64,000 bases of DNA, from contig OX337233.1 in assembly GCA_946965045.2 (NCBI GenBank), positions 2,170,001 through 2,234,000 on the forward strand, given 5' to 3'. Origin of the DNA: Epithemia pelagica. Taxonomy: Eukaryota > Bacillariophyta > Bacillariophyceae > Surirellales > Surirellaceae. Below are positions 34,554-44,621 of the stretch, piece after piece. The position numbers were made by a program, and so were the translations under genes. Numbering within the stretch: the first letter of the stretch is position 1; each line of letters opens with the position of its first letter. Below the pieces are notes generated by a model that saw only the letters and a list, made by a program, of their open reading frames with translations, had not been told where the DNA came from and made no database searches.

Positions 34554-36336
34554 CTAAGAGGCGCGACGGGAGGAAGATGCACGGCTTCGCGAGGAGCGGG
34601 CCCTGGATCGGCGACTGCTGCTACGGTCGTCTCGAAACAAACCATCTCCACTCTTGGGGTCGCGAGATTTGGATCGGCGACTTCGTGAAGCTGATCGGCG
34701 ACTCTGGTGGTCATCGTCCAAGAGGCGGCGTGATCGACTCGAACGACTCTCACGGTACCGAGATCGGCGCGCAACAGCAAAAGCAAGAAAGGTGGCCACA
34801 AATAAAAGGAATGTCAGCGTCAAGAAGGCATTGGCCAAAAGCCTTGCCAATGGCGAGTCCATCTCAGCATGCAAATTCTTTGAGCTGCTTTTTGACGAAC
34901 CGCTGCTTGGATATGATTGTTGAAAGAAAGAAGATTCGGTGTAACCATAACTGTTTTCCCCGTAGTCAATGTGAAGAATGGTTCCTTGCGCATTAGCCTT
35001 GGACAAGCAGTCGTGTTCACAAATATAAGCGTCGTGCGACCAGAACTTCCAGCATTGATTGATAAGATCATCGTCGTCTGTACCGTAATCCCCAATAAAG
35101 TATCCATCTTGATAAGTTGGGTAATCCATGCAGGGAGTGCAATATTTGTATGGTTGATACACCTGGTTCATGTACGTCAATGTGTATTCTTGAGCCAACT
35201 CCCATGGTTCATAGGCGAACGAAATGGAATCTTCAACGTCCTTCGATCCAAGGTATACATCACTTGTTAGATCAAAATCATCAGGGGTTAGTCCGCTGTC
35301 GTCTTCGGTCAAGCACCTAGTGTCAGTATACAGAGCCATCATTGTGTCACCTTGCGACACAGGCTTCACTCCGCAATACAGAGTGTTATCGCCATCGTAA
35401 CCACATTCGAAACACTCATCGTCTGTCATGTAGGCCAACCCTGCCAAGGCCATCACATAATCATCATCGGTGATTGCCCACAAATGTTTGGAGATTTGTT
35501 CAATCCACTGGTAATGTTCTTGTCGGAAAACTCCAATCAGTTGCCAGTCAGTTTCCGGCAAGTGACAGGTTAATTCCCCAAGCGAGTTTCCATCCTCGTC
35601 GAAATATTCACTGTATTCGTTACCTTGGTAGTTAGGGTTAACGTACTGACAAAGAAGCGGCAGGTATACAACGTGAGACATTCCACCCAGGGCACGATCA
35701 AAATTCATTATCATCAGCTTATCACGGTGAGACTAAACTTACCGTAGCGTAAATCATCCAACGAGAACAGGCCTCTTGATCATTATCACCTCCTTCTTCC
35801 TCGTGACTGTGGCCGCCTTGTCCCCAAGGATGGTCGCAATCAATATAACCGCCCAACAGGCGATACGCTTGTGCCCATTTGTCGTATTCCTGAGAAGGAT
35901 CGGCCAAGAAACCCTCAGAGTATGCTTCATATGTTTTTCCGCTCATCCAACCAAGATTACGACCTTGGCCAAGTCGAGGCTCTTTCACGTTTCGTTGTTT
36001 CTGTTGTTGTACAGGTTGTGTTGTATTTGGGATCTTCTCCTGAAGGGAAGCCTGTGCTCTAGCTTTTCGCTCCGCCCGACGCTGTCTTTGCTCTTCTCTT
36101 GACTTTTTTAATTCTTCACGAGTCAGCTTTCTAATTGGAGTCCTGTTGTCGCTTGCCTGGTTGTCAATGGATTGAGCCTTGGTTGAAGCAGCCACTGGAG
36201 AAACCAAATTCCGAAGGAAATCTACTCCATCGGTAAGTGGGGAAGATTTCGCTGCAGAGAGCATCGACATGATTGCAAAGCAAAGGTGTAATATAACACC
36301 TTGAGGCGAGAGTTGAGCACCATTGCGGAAAAACAT
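34554..36336 (-). CDS. Orphan type I membrane protein with Arg/Ser-rich cytoplasmic tail, two exons
   Basis: Exons 36336-35743 and 35645-34554 (97-bp intron ending in CTTCTTTGTCAG) give 561 residues. A signal peptide (about 1-30) is followed by a charged Arg/Lys/Gln helix, then a long Tyr/Asp/Cys-rich lumenal region with regularly spaced Cys (ECGYDGDNTLYCG, YKYCTPCMDYP, YICEHDC). One membrane helix lies at about 466-489. The final 72 residues are an Arg/Ser tail (RSRYRESRSSRSRR and similar) like the RS domain of splicing factors, but here on the cytoplasmic side of a membrane protein. I do not recognise the family; stramenopiles have many such lumenal-Cys, single-pass proteins. The splice joins MIYAT to YVNPNYQGN in frame. 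Confidence 0.75.
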
Positions 36337-37132
36337 TGTTGACCAAGGAGTTAGATTTCAATTCACGGTCAAAGGCTCGTGAATTGCAGAGATCGACCCG
36401 TTCGATCAACAACAGCAGATCCACTATCGACCGTTCTGGATGCCACAAAGACAAAATATACCAGAGCTCCCTCCTGGATGTTGTCAAGACAGGGAGGAAA
36501 CACCAATGTACAATATCATCCAAGCCTTGGGTCGGTGATGATTGATGATGAAAACAAGAGCAGAAAGAAGCCTTAGAGGTCCCTTTTGTTAGGACGCTGT
36601 GCTTGGCGATATCGGCAAGCACAGCCTGCCGGCGAACGAGAGATCTCAACACGTGCGCTATGACAATTATTCCTGTCCAGTGCTCATGCAGAGCTGCCGA
36701 AATATACTTAATACAGTTATTCGAAATCATTGTCCGTTGATTGGCGAAAATATGCCATAGTATTCGTTTTCCATAAATATGTAGGCACATTCAATCAGCG
36801 AGAAAGCCAAGCATGAAAGTCTTTATTTATTGACCTTACGGTTATCTTTCGAGCGCTCCCGCCATATCCAGCAAAGGAAGAGCGAGCCTGCCTCAAGACC
36901 ACAAAGATGCGAAATCATAGGACAGGGCTATTATAATGGCAGAATGTTTGAGTCTTCTTAAAATTTCTACTCATTCCGGTATGAAGTCTGCCAGTCGGTC
37001 GTCCATGGCCCTCAAAATTCAAACCCTCGAAATTGAAAATTTGTTGAGACTGACTCATTGTTCCTCTTCTTCGTTTCAATGGATGGGTGAACGGCGAATG
37101 TCTCACAAGGTTCCTCCATCAAATCAACGACC
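36337..37132. promoter_or_regulatory. Divergent intergenic region
   Basis: Separates the RS-tailed membrane protein gene (minus) from the plastid membrane protein gene (plus), so it holds both promoters. Frames here on either strand are not protein-like. No named element is recognised. Confidence 0.35.
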
Positions 37133-38206
37133 ATGTCCCCTGTCAAGATGTCTTCAATATTGAGCGTTGTCGTCTACGCTTTGTCTGCGACACCGACTGC
37201 GGCTTTTGCGCCACCCTCATCGCAGGCAGTGAGTAATGGAGCTGGTTCACATCATGTATTCATTGGTAGTCGTCGGAGAACATCATCCTGTTCCGACAAG
37301 TGGTGGCGTCGTGCCCTGGACGCCGATACGACTGAGGTGAATGGTGCATCACCAAGCCAGAATTCCGAAAGTTCAGCCACAAATAAGGAAATTATGCAAG
37401 AAGCTTCCGAGAAACTAGAAGCTGTTGGGTGGTCCTTGCCCACTTCGGGAGATTTGACCTCCGATGATCCTTTTGTTCAGGCAATTGATGAGGGTATCCA
37501 ACGCGACGTGGGTGTGTCTCTCGATGAGTTGCTCAATCCAGCCAAGGTTGTCAATTTAGAACGAGATTTGTATTCCTTGCGGCAAGAGTTGGCCACCCAA
37601 ACCGGAATTGTAGATGCTGTTAAATTCGAAAGCACAGAAGAATGTGATTGCGGAGGGGGAGGACCCGAGGCGGATCTCTTGCGGGAAAAGATATCCAAAA
37701 AGGAAAAAGATCTTGCGATTGAACGTCGTTCTGTCTTTCGAGGATGGTTGAAGAACGTGTTCCTCGTTCAAGCAGTATTATCGTTTGGGCTATCCTTTGT
37801 CATGGCTACCAATCCAAGTTCCCTCTTTGGACAGTTTGATTGGTTTTACTCGTACAACATGGATATTTCGATTCAAGTTTTGGGGTACTGGTGGTGGTGG
37901 CTTTTCGTTGTGCCTTCACTAAGAAGTCGACGTCCCAAAGGTTTGGAAAAGAAGGCGTTGGATTGGGCGTTCCTAGGAACTCCCTTGATCAGTTTATTAG
38001 CACCGGTGGTCACCAAGGACACGGGTGTAATCTGGGCGGCCAATTTTGTTGTCGTTGCGGCATGCTATGGTGTGGCGTTCCTTGTTCCTGCTGACGGGGA
38101 TGATGATGGAGAAGACGGTGGTTCCAGTGAAACACCGGAATGGCTCAAGTTTGCCTACAAATCTTTGGATTTCGGTAGTGGTCGAGAACGTGGCTCGCGA
38201 AACTAG
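37133..38206 (+). CDS. Plastid-targeted multi-pass membrane protein
   Basis: A single 357-residue frame; a second in-frame ATG at 37148 is an equally good start. The N-terminal signal ends in PTAAFAPP, a clear ASAFAP motif, indicating import through the four-membrane diatom plastid envelope. After a Ser-rich and helical region (to about residue 200) come four predicted membrane spans (about 207-226, 246-265, 283-300 and 305-323), with a run of four Trp in the second. The C-terminus is acidic and then basic. I do not recognise a family; four-span plastid proteins include assembly factors and channel-like proteins, but nothing specific can be claimed. Confidence 0.75.
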   Translation: MSPVKMSSILSVVVYALSATPTAAFAPPSSQAVSNGAGSHHVFIGSRRRTSSCSDKWWRRALDADTTEVNGASPSQNSESSATNKEIMQEASEKLEAVGWSLPTSGDLTSDDPFVQAIDEGIQRDVGVSLDELLNPAKVVNLERDLYSLRQELATQTGIVDAVKFESTEECDCGGGGPEADLLREKISKKEKDLAIERRSVFRGWLKNVFLVQAVLSFGLSFVMATNPSSLFGQFDWFYSYNMDISIQVLGYWWWWLFVVPSLRSRRPKGLEKKALDWAFLGTPLISLLAPVVTKDTGVIWAANFVVVAACYGVAFLVPADGDDDGEDGGSSETPEWLKFAYKSLDFGSGRERGSRN

Positions 38207-38603
38207 AGCGCTCCATTTCTCTGTCACCTGTTTCGGGGGTTGTTTTTCGTCGAATCATGGTTGTTCTTCTTGTATAGTCCTCTGGGCAACAGGTAGGAGG
38301 TAGGCCTCATCCACGATTTTCTTGAAAATAGAGATCAGGCCTCATCAGAAGTCGCACTTTCGCTCCACCGGACTCCCTGGCGTCGTCGTCCACTTTCAAC
38401 ATTCCCATAACCTTCGAATACCTAGGTAGATGCCTTGTCCGATGTGGGTAGTCTATTGATAACAGCAACTAATGATAGACCAATGCTTCAATAGACCTCA
38501 AGAAACCAAGTTCTAAATTTAAAACGTGAGCAAGCTGATTGGCTGTCAAGATGGACAGGTGGCTCACAAGTGGTGTAGGAGAGATGATCAAGCTGGAATC
38601 ATT
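38207..38603. other. Convergent 3' intergenic region
   Basis: Between the plastid membrane protein gene and the first light-harvesting gene, which end towards each other. Short TAGGTAG/TAGGAGG runs occur. No gene is seen. Confidence 0.4.
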
Positions 38604-39321
38604 CTAAGGAAGGTATGGGAAGCCATTGCCAGTCACAAGGGATCCGGCAACCATACCACCAATAGCAACCATAGCAAGGCGTCCGTTCTTAAGTTCCTTC
38701 AATTGCATTTCACGGAACTTGGCTTCGTCCTTGGGCTTGAGTTTGAGTGGGTCGAAGCCAAAGTCACCCGGTGCGCGGTCGAATTCGTTCATGTTGGCCA
38801 AGGCACCGAATGAGGATGCTTCAAGGTAGGAAATGGCGGCGAAGATTTGAATCATGGAGTCGGGAAGGGCATCGTGGGCATCAATGACCTTGGGAATGGC
38901 TTCGAAAGAGAATTGTTCCCCCGGGATGCGCACAAATTCTGGTAGAACAGCACCCACTGTGGCCAACATGGCAACACGGCCGTGCTTCAATTCGGCCTCA
39001 CGGAACCAGGGGACCCAATCAGGGCATGACTACAGTGCGTATGAAACACAGAAACATACAGACATTCATTCAGCGCCCTATGCCTTTCAAATAAGAAACA
39101 CAAAGTCATGCATGACCAGCCAATAGACTTACCTCTGTGAAGCCAACAGGGTCAAAGTTCTTGGAACCAGTTTCACCCACGAACATAGGTTCGACACTGT
39201 CACCACCAGCGTAGCCATTGCAGAAGTCCTTCAAGGCCGATGTTCTGGCAGTTTGTTGGGCAGGGGCAAAAGCCAAAGCCGAAGTCAGCAACGACGCAAA
39301 TACAAGGGATTTCATCATCAT
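38604..39321 (-). CDS. Fucoxanthin-chlorophyll a/c light-harvesting protein, two exons
   Basis: Exons 39321-39133 and 39029-38604 (103-bp intron) give 204 residues. A short signal ending ALAFAPAQ is the diatom plastid motif. The LHC signatures are present: FREAELKHGRVAMLA (helix B, chlorophyll-ligating Glu with Arg) and LKELKNGRLAMVAIGG (helix A-like, with the Glu/Asn-Gly-Arg motif), with a middle helix and PGDFGFDPL before the last helix. The protein binds fucoxanthin and chlorophylls a and c in the thylakoid and passes energy to the photosystems. Subfamily (Lhcf, Lhcr or other) is not assigned; the PEFVRIPGE segment after helix B is shared with the neighbouring gene. It is divergently paired with another LHC gene 204 bp away. 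Confidence 0.92.
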
Positions 39322-39525
39322 GGTGGTAAAAACAGAGATGTGATAAGGAAGGAAGTGGGGCGTATCGTCAAATTGTGTCCAGCTAGGGAGTGCAAGATCG
39401 CAGTTCAACCTTGCATGGTGGGGCAAAGAGTACGAAGTATCTTTGCCAATAGAGGGCCTTCAAATTCCCCTCCAACAACAAGACACGTCAACTGGGGTGT
39501 ATCAATTTACACAATCAAATCCACC
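39322..39525. promoter_or_regulatory. Shared divergent promoter of two light-harvesting genes
   Basis: Only 204 bp lie between the two start codons. An ACGTCA core (bZIP/CRE-type, the reverse of TGACGT) sits at 39485-39490, about 36 bp before the plus-strand ATG. TGACGT elements act in light- and CO2-responsive diatom promoters, so co-regulation is plausible but not shown. Confidence 0.4.
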
Positions 39526-40204
39526 ATGAAGTTCCTTGCCGTCTTTGCGTCTTTGATTGCCTGCGCGACAGCATTCGCTCCGTCTTCCAAGCCGGCTGTC
39601 ACCTCCACCGCCCTTGCTGGTGCCGTGGACTCCATGCCTGGAAAGATTGACTTCCGCAGAAAAGAGTTCTTCTTTGACCCTCTTTCCTTGAGCACCACGT
39701 ATGAACCTTTCCTTCCTTTCTTCCGTGAGGCTGAATTGCGTCACGGACGAACAGCCATGTTGGCCGTCCTTGGAATGATCGTTCCCGATTATTTCCGCAT
39801 CCCGGGAGAAGCCTACTCATTCGAAGCCATCCCCAAGACTGTCGATGCCCACGATGCTCTTATCTCGGGCCCCATGACCCAACTTGTGCTCTGGATCAGT
39901 CTTTTCGATACGGTCATCACTAGCCCCGCTGTTGCCGCTACAATGAAGGGAGAACGTGAACCTGGTGGTACGTTTGGGTTAGAATCATTCACGACTTTTG
40001 AAACTTTTTAACTTTCGTCTTACGCACTTGATCCTACGCATTTATTTGACAGACTTTGGATGGTACACCTGGAAGCCAAAGGACGAGGACCGTTACTTGT
40101 ACTCTGTTGATAGCGAACTCCTTAACGGACGCTTGGCAATGATGGCCTGCGGAGGTATCTTCACTCAAGCTGTTCTCTCTGGCAAGGGCTTCCCTTTCAT
40201 CTAA
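39526..40204 (+). CDS. Fucoxanthin-chlorophyll a/c light-harvesting protein, two exons
   Basis: Exons 39526-39967 and 40053-40204 (85-bp intron) give 197 residues. The signal peptide ends ATAFAPSSK. Helix B reads FREAELRHGRTAMLA and the last helix SELLNGRLAMMACGG, both with intact chlorophyll-ligating residues. The middle segment (PDYFRIPGEAYSFEAIP) closely follows its divergent neighbour (PEFVRIPGEQFSFEAIP), so the two genes are probably old duplicates within one antenna subgroup. The intron sits before DFGWYTW, whereas the neighbour has its only intron near the N-terminus. A frame extending further upstream of 39526 crosses the promoter and is not used. Function is light harvesting, or possibly photoprotection, in the thylakoid. 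Confidence 0.92.
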
Positions 40205-40387
40205 ACTAGCTTCACCATCTTCTGGGATTGAACAAGATTCTATTTTGTTCCCTCGATCACCTGATCTCGGTACTTCGAAGTAGAACAGTTTGACTGTCTG
40301 CTGCTAGAGTTTCATGATTTATTTTTCATCCTAAAATAATCAGCTGCTCTTCTCTTGCGATCGCTTTTCGCGAGTTGTAGTAGTTTC

Positions 40388-43300
40388 TTAATTTGACATG
40401 GCCACTTCAAAACGTTTTCGATCTCGTTTCTTTTTTGAGTTGTGCTTGATCTTTGCCTCTTGAAGTCTCCGAGTTACGAGGGAGTCTGGTTTGTCCGAAC
40501 AGCAAATCGAGGCCTGAAAGGCATCCACTGCGGCTGACCAATCGCCTTGTTCCATCTCAGCCGATCCCAGTCGAAAGTAACCTTTCGCTTGCAGTGCTCT
40601 CGCATGCTTATAGGTTTCCTCAGGTTCATCTTCGTGTATGACGATATATTCCTCTCTGTCTCGCGGATCGGGAATAACGACGGCACCGCGACGTGCTGTG
40701 AACGGACTCAATAGTCGTAAAGCTTCCACTGCATGCGAACACGCATCGGCAACTGCCGAAAACCGTGGCTTGAGCAACAGCAAAGCCATGTTCAGCCTGG
40801 ATGTGATTAACACCCACAACAGTGGGGACCACACTATCGGCAGACACTCCTGTCGTTTCCCAGTTGCCACACATAAACCCGCCTTCAAATGTGCAAGCTC
40901 ACCGTGACTCCCTTCGAAGTATCTCATAAAGGCTACAGAGCAATATTGAATGGACTTGTCATACCGTCGAGCAGCAGTGTCTAGCTGACCATCTTTCGTA
41001 GCTTCATTGCCACCCTCTTTCAGTAAAACAGAGGTTTCGAACAAGTACCTTTGACTTCGGGCTTTGGCATTCTCACTTAACACCACATGAGCACCTTCAC
41101 TCTCATCATCATCTGTCTCGTTCCCTGATGAGCGACGTGATGACTGTGTATCATCTTCCTCTTTGGAGTCGTCGTCGCTAATATCCCACACTGGCCAGGC
41201 AAAGTCATCCTTTCCACTTCCTTTATATAATCGAAGCCAGATCGGAGGATCATCCAACAAAGAATACTGTTTGTTGTCGTGTTCAACAAATTCTTTCAGC
41301 AAATGGCTTGGACCAACTTCGTTGCGTGTCAGAAGATAGTCACTCCAATTTTTCCAGTTTAAATGGTACTTCTCCAGCTTAAGCGGGTCAGTAGTCATAC
41401 GTTCGTCAAGCAAAATCCAATCACTGGGGTGGTCCGGCACCAGATCAGCTGGATGCGTTTTCCCCACGTTTCGGAAATTCCACGGTTGGTGATTGTGAAA
41501 GCTGAACGAAACTCCCAATCGCTCGGCCTGATGTCTCAGTCGGCATATGCTTGTACGGACAGTCAATGGACACAAACCATGTGAATCGATTGGAACGGCC
41601 ATTTCTGTTTGCGCTGTCCGATAGCATTCATATCGATTGGAGCGGAGTATTTGAGGAAGTGATTTATATGCATTTCCGATGCGGGGAGAATCGTAATCCA
41701 CCATTCCACGTCGATTCGGTGCCGAAAATTTGCCGCTCGCAGAAATCTCCTGCCGACTGGCAATAAAATCTGGCAGAATTCCAGGCGAAGTTTTGAAGAG
41801 TGAACATAACATCTGTGCAGCTTTGGGGTTCTGTGCAACTGGACTCATTTCAAACTTGTCCTTTTGCAAGCACATTGCCCGGCCTTCTCGAGAATCATTC
41901 ACAGATGGATCGATTGGGGGTGTAGCTCTCCAGAGGCGAGCGGTTGAATCAATCCCATAGGTGATGAAAAAGGGGAGTGATGGATGCGGAACGACCCCAT
42001 TACAGGTGGACGTATCGGCACTCATGAGGGAGACAACTGCGCCTGTATCACGTTCCATTATCCAGGCATGGCCTGAATCTGACCCGGTGCAGATGTATTC
42101 ATCGTGAGGACCGGCATATCTTGCATTCTTTAAAAATGTGAACCTGTTCAAATGACCACCATATACCATTGCGTCGGAAACGGGTCTCCGAGTGCTACTA
42201 TTCGCTGCTCTGAAATCGATTTCATCCAGAGTTGGTCCTGCAGGACAGGAAGACTTTTCGCCCAGAATAGGAAATGAGTAGATTTGATCACTTTCATACG
42301 ATACAAGTAGTTCTCTTCCATCTTTGGAAACATCCAACCCACTAACCGACACGTCTCCGGTCAAAAGGACAAAGCGGGGTTTGTACGATTCTACCACCTG
42401 TCGTCTACTTCCATCCACTCTCAGATCGTAAAGATCCACAAAAGCCGATGAACCACCGGCAAACACGTAATGAGACTCAGTTTCCGCTGACGATGGTCGC
42501 CACACTGCACATGCCTTGCAACAGCGCGACGATGACCGACTATCCAGGCTCCTATCTCCACTGCTAGCATCTGAAGCCTCACCCAACAACGACTGTCGTG
42601 TCTGTTCCCTTGGTGAGAGGCGCAAATCGAACAGGTGCAGACCGCGGTCGCTGCACAATAAGCCTGTCTGTGCATTTAGCATTTTATGAGAGAACGCCAA
42701 TCCTGAATGAAGAAGGAAGGAAGGTTCTTCGCCATGAGACAGCAATGGATCAATGATGACGGAAGAAGATTGTGCTTGGACATCGACCAACCGCAGGAAT
42801 CCATCGGCAGCGCATGTCAACATTTTTCCAGGATGTTGGGGGAGAGGAGCCACGTCGAACACATTGCCTCGGTGCCCTGTCGCGATAGTCGCCAACGGGA
42901 CGATACTTCCCGCAACCGTACAACTAGGGTTGTTCTGATAGTGCTTTTTCCATTCACCTTGAAAGCCGGCAGGACGTTTCGTAGTTGATAAGGGACAATA
43001 GGTATCCCATCCACCGACCATCGGGTTTGCAGTTCCCATGGCGTTGCGAGCATCCCAGAGTTTGACAACGCGATCATCTCCCGACGTTGCCAATTGTGTG
43101 GGGCAACTTTCGACACCACCCCATTCATCTTTGACAATGGATGCAGCATAATTCGAGTTCTGAGAGGCAGCCATCCCCGGAGGGGCCGCCAATCTCCACG
43201 GAACTGACATCCAGCATGCTGTGTTGATACAACCTCCATGTCGAAAGTCAGGCTTCCAAAAGATTTTTTTGTTCGACCTGTTACCTCCTTGTGTTTCATC

Positions 43301-43723
43301 ACCTGGTTGATGCCGAGAACTTCTTGGTTGGCTGTCTTCTTCCATTACATCGCTATCGTCTTGATCTTCGATTGACTCGACATTACTATCGATATCGTCC
43401 GAATCTTCGTTCCGGCGGCCACTGAGAAAAAGAGCCATCTCCTCCAAATCCTCATCGGTCATTGGATTCTCATCTTCTTCTTCTCCATAGTCGTCGTCCT
43501 CGTCGCCCTCCTCCTCTTCCTCTGAATGTGCAACGTGTCGATGGCCCAATCGTGTCCATGTAAACTGCGCGTCATCGTCATCGTCATCGTCGTCATCTTC
43601 ATCGCTCCCTGTATCAACGTGATCATCCTCTCGTCCAGAACGCCGAGCTTTCCTCTGTAAGTTGGCAGCGTACATGATACTAGCGGGAGTTCCTGGACCA
43701 GTCGCTAGCATAAGATTGTGCAT
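40388..43723 (-). CDS. WD40-TPR protein, DCAF/WDTC1-like
   Basis: A 1111-residue frame. The first ~150 residues are acidic and disordered (nine consecutive Asp). WD40 repeats follow (LATSGDDRVVKLWDAR, GHRGNVFDVAPLP, LTCAADGFLRLVDV, ICTGSDSGHAWIMERDTG, ITYGIDSTARLWRATP). The C-terminal 250 residues form TPR-like helices (SVLLKEGGNEATKDGQLDTAARRYDKSI ... QAKGYFRLGSAEMEQGDWSAAVDAF) and end in a basic segment. WD40 plus TPR in this order recalls WDTC1/DCAF9, a substrate receptor of CUL4-DDB1 ubiquitin ligases. ATG 43723 is the first Met in frame, but TTCTTTAG just upstream is a good acceptor, so a short 5' exon may be missing. Confidence 0.75.
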   Translation of the reverse strand: MHNLMLATGPGTPASIMYAANLQRKARRSGREDDHVDTGSDEDDDDDDDDDAQFTWTRLGHRHVAHSEEEEEGDEDDDYGEEEDENPMTDEDLEEMALFLSGRRNEDSDDIDSNVESIEDQDDSDVMEEDSQPRSSRHQPGDETQGGNRSNKKIFWKPDFRHGGCINTACWMSVPWRLAAPPGMAASQNSNYAASIVKDEWGGVESCPTQLATSGDDRVVKLWDARNAMGTANPMVGGWDTYCPLSTTKRPAGFQGEWKKHYQNNPSCTVAGSIVPLATIATGHRGNVFDVAPLPQHPGKMLTCAADGFLRLVDVQAQSSSVIIDPLLSHGEEPSFLLHSGLAFSHKMLNAQTGLLCSDRGLHLFDLRLSPREQTRQSLLGEASDASSGDRSLDSRSSSRCCKACAVWRPSSAETESHYVFAGGSSAFVDLYDLRVDGSRRQVVESYKPRFVLLTGDVSVSGLDVSKDGRELLVSYESDQIYSFPILGEKSSCPAGPTLDEIDFRAANSSTRRPVSDAMVYGGHLNRFTFLKNARYAGPHDEYICTGSDSGHAWIMERDTGAVVSLMSADTSTCNGVVPHPSLPFFITYGIDSTARLWRATPPIDPSVNDSREGRAMCLQKDKFEMSPVAQNPKAAQMLCSLFKTSPGILPDFIASRQEISASGKFSAPNRRGMVDYDSPRIGNAYKSLPQILRSNRYECYRTAQTEMAVPIDSHGLCPLTVRTSICRLRHQAERLGVSFSFHNHQPWNFRNVGKTHPADLVPDHPSDWILLDERMTTDPLKLEKYHLNWKNWSDYLLTRNEVGPSHLLKEFVEHDNKQYSLLDDPPIWLRLYKGSGKDDFAWPVWDISDDDSKEEDDTQSSRRSSGNETDDDESEGAHVVLSENAKARSQRYLFETSVLLKEGGNEATKDGQLDTAARRYDKSIQYCSVAFMRYFEGSHGELAHLKAGLCVATGKRQECLPIVWSPLLWVLITSRLNMALLLLKPRFSAVADACSHAVEALRLLSPFTARRGAVVIPDPRDREEYIVIHEDEPEETYKHARALQAKGYFRLGSAEMEQGDWSAAVDAFQASICCSDKPDSLVTRRLQEAKIKHNSKKKRDRKRFEVAMSN

Positions 43724-44621
43724 ACGATCTTGATTCCTAAAGAATAAAGATACAAAGATTCAAAACAGGGACCACAGTAAGACCTTCACACAGCGATTCA
43801 TTCCACAAGAACGAGTCCGACCGCGGTGCCGAGCAAACTTATTGGAGGCGCAGAAACCCGGCAAATGGGGTACTTAGGGTTGCGAAAGGTACATACCATG
43901 CCATCGATGAAAGATGAGACGTCAATGATGACGGTCTCAGAGCGGTTCCTCCCAAAGTTTGCCGTCGCCATAGGATCGAATTCAAACTCAAATCTTTCCC
44001 TCCCAAGGCACCGGATTCTCGAAAAATCTCCAGGATTGGATCTTTCATAATGGGACGATCATCACACCAGTGAGAATGTCCCTCTCCAAGGTCCATTTCT
44101 TTGGTTTCTTTGATTTCACTATTGTTTTCGACCTTCCTTCCTCCCAATTGAGAGTCACTCTAAACCACGACGACTCTAGAACAACAAGAAGCCGTTCTTT
44201 GGGCACTCCCCGACCTTCGACATTCACGAACCAAGTATGCCGCGGATGAGGAACTAATAGTCTTCACAATACTCACACGGCCATTTTTTCTGTTTCTTCG
44301 TTTCCGTGCGAGCGATGATGGGGTGAAGGACTGATGCTGATGCCTGATGCCACTTGCCTTGCCGTTATTATTAGGATTCAGAAACAGACATGGTCTCTCT
44401 ACACTCTGCTCTACTGTGATAAAGATAAAGGGATCTTCGCTCTTCGGTTGAATAATGTTGTGTCGTTGCGTTTTTCCGCCTCTCGCAGTCGCAGCTGATT
44501 TTGGTCGCAGAAACACATATATCCGGGTCTGACATCTCTGGACGGACGCAATGATGCCAAAACGCCAGAACAACAATTAACAAATAACAACACGCCGTTG
44601 ACGACCACAACCACTACTACC
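43724..44621. promoter_or_regulatory. Divergent intergenic region, possible 5' exon of the DCAF-like gene
   Basis: Between the DCAF-like gene (minus) and the SAP30-SGF29 gene (plus). A candidate minus-strand exon runs from an ATG near 43971 to a GTATGT donor near 43897 (MATANFGRN ... DGM), but its phase does not match the acceptor near 43736, so it is not annotated as coding. Confidence 0.35.

Noticed and set aside
43897-43971. Candidate 5' exon of the DCAF-like gene
   Set aside because: The donor phase does not fit the acceptor near 43736, so the join breaks the frame.
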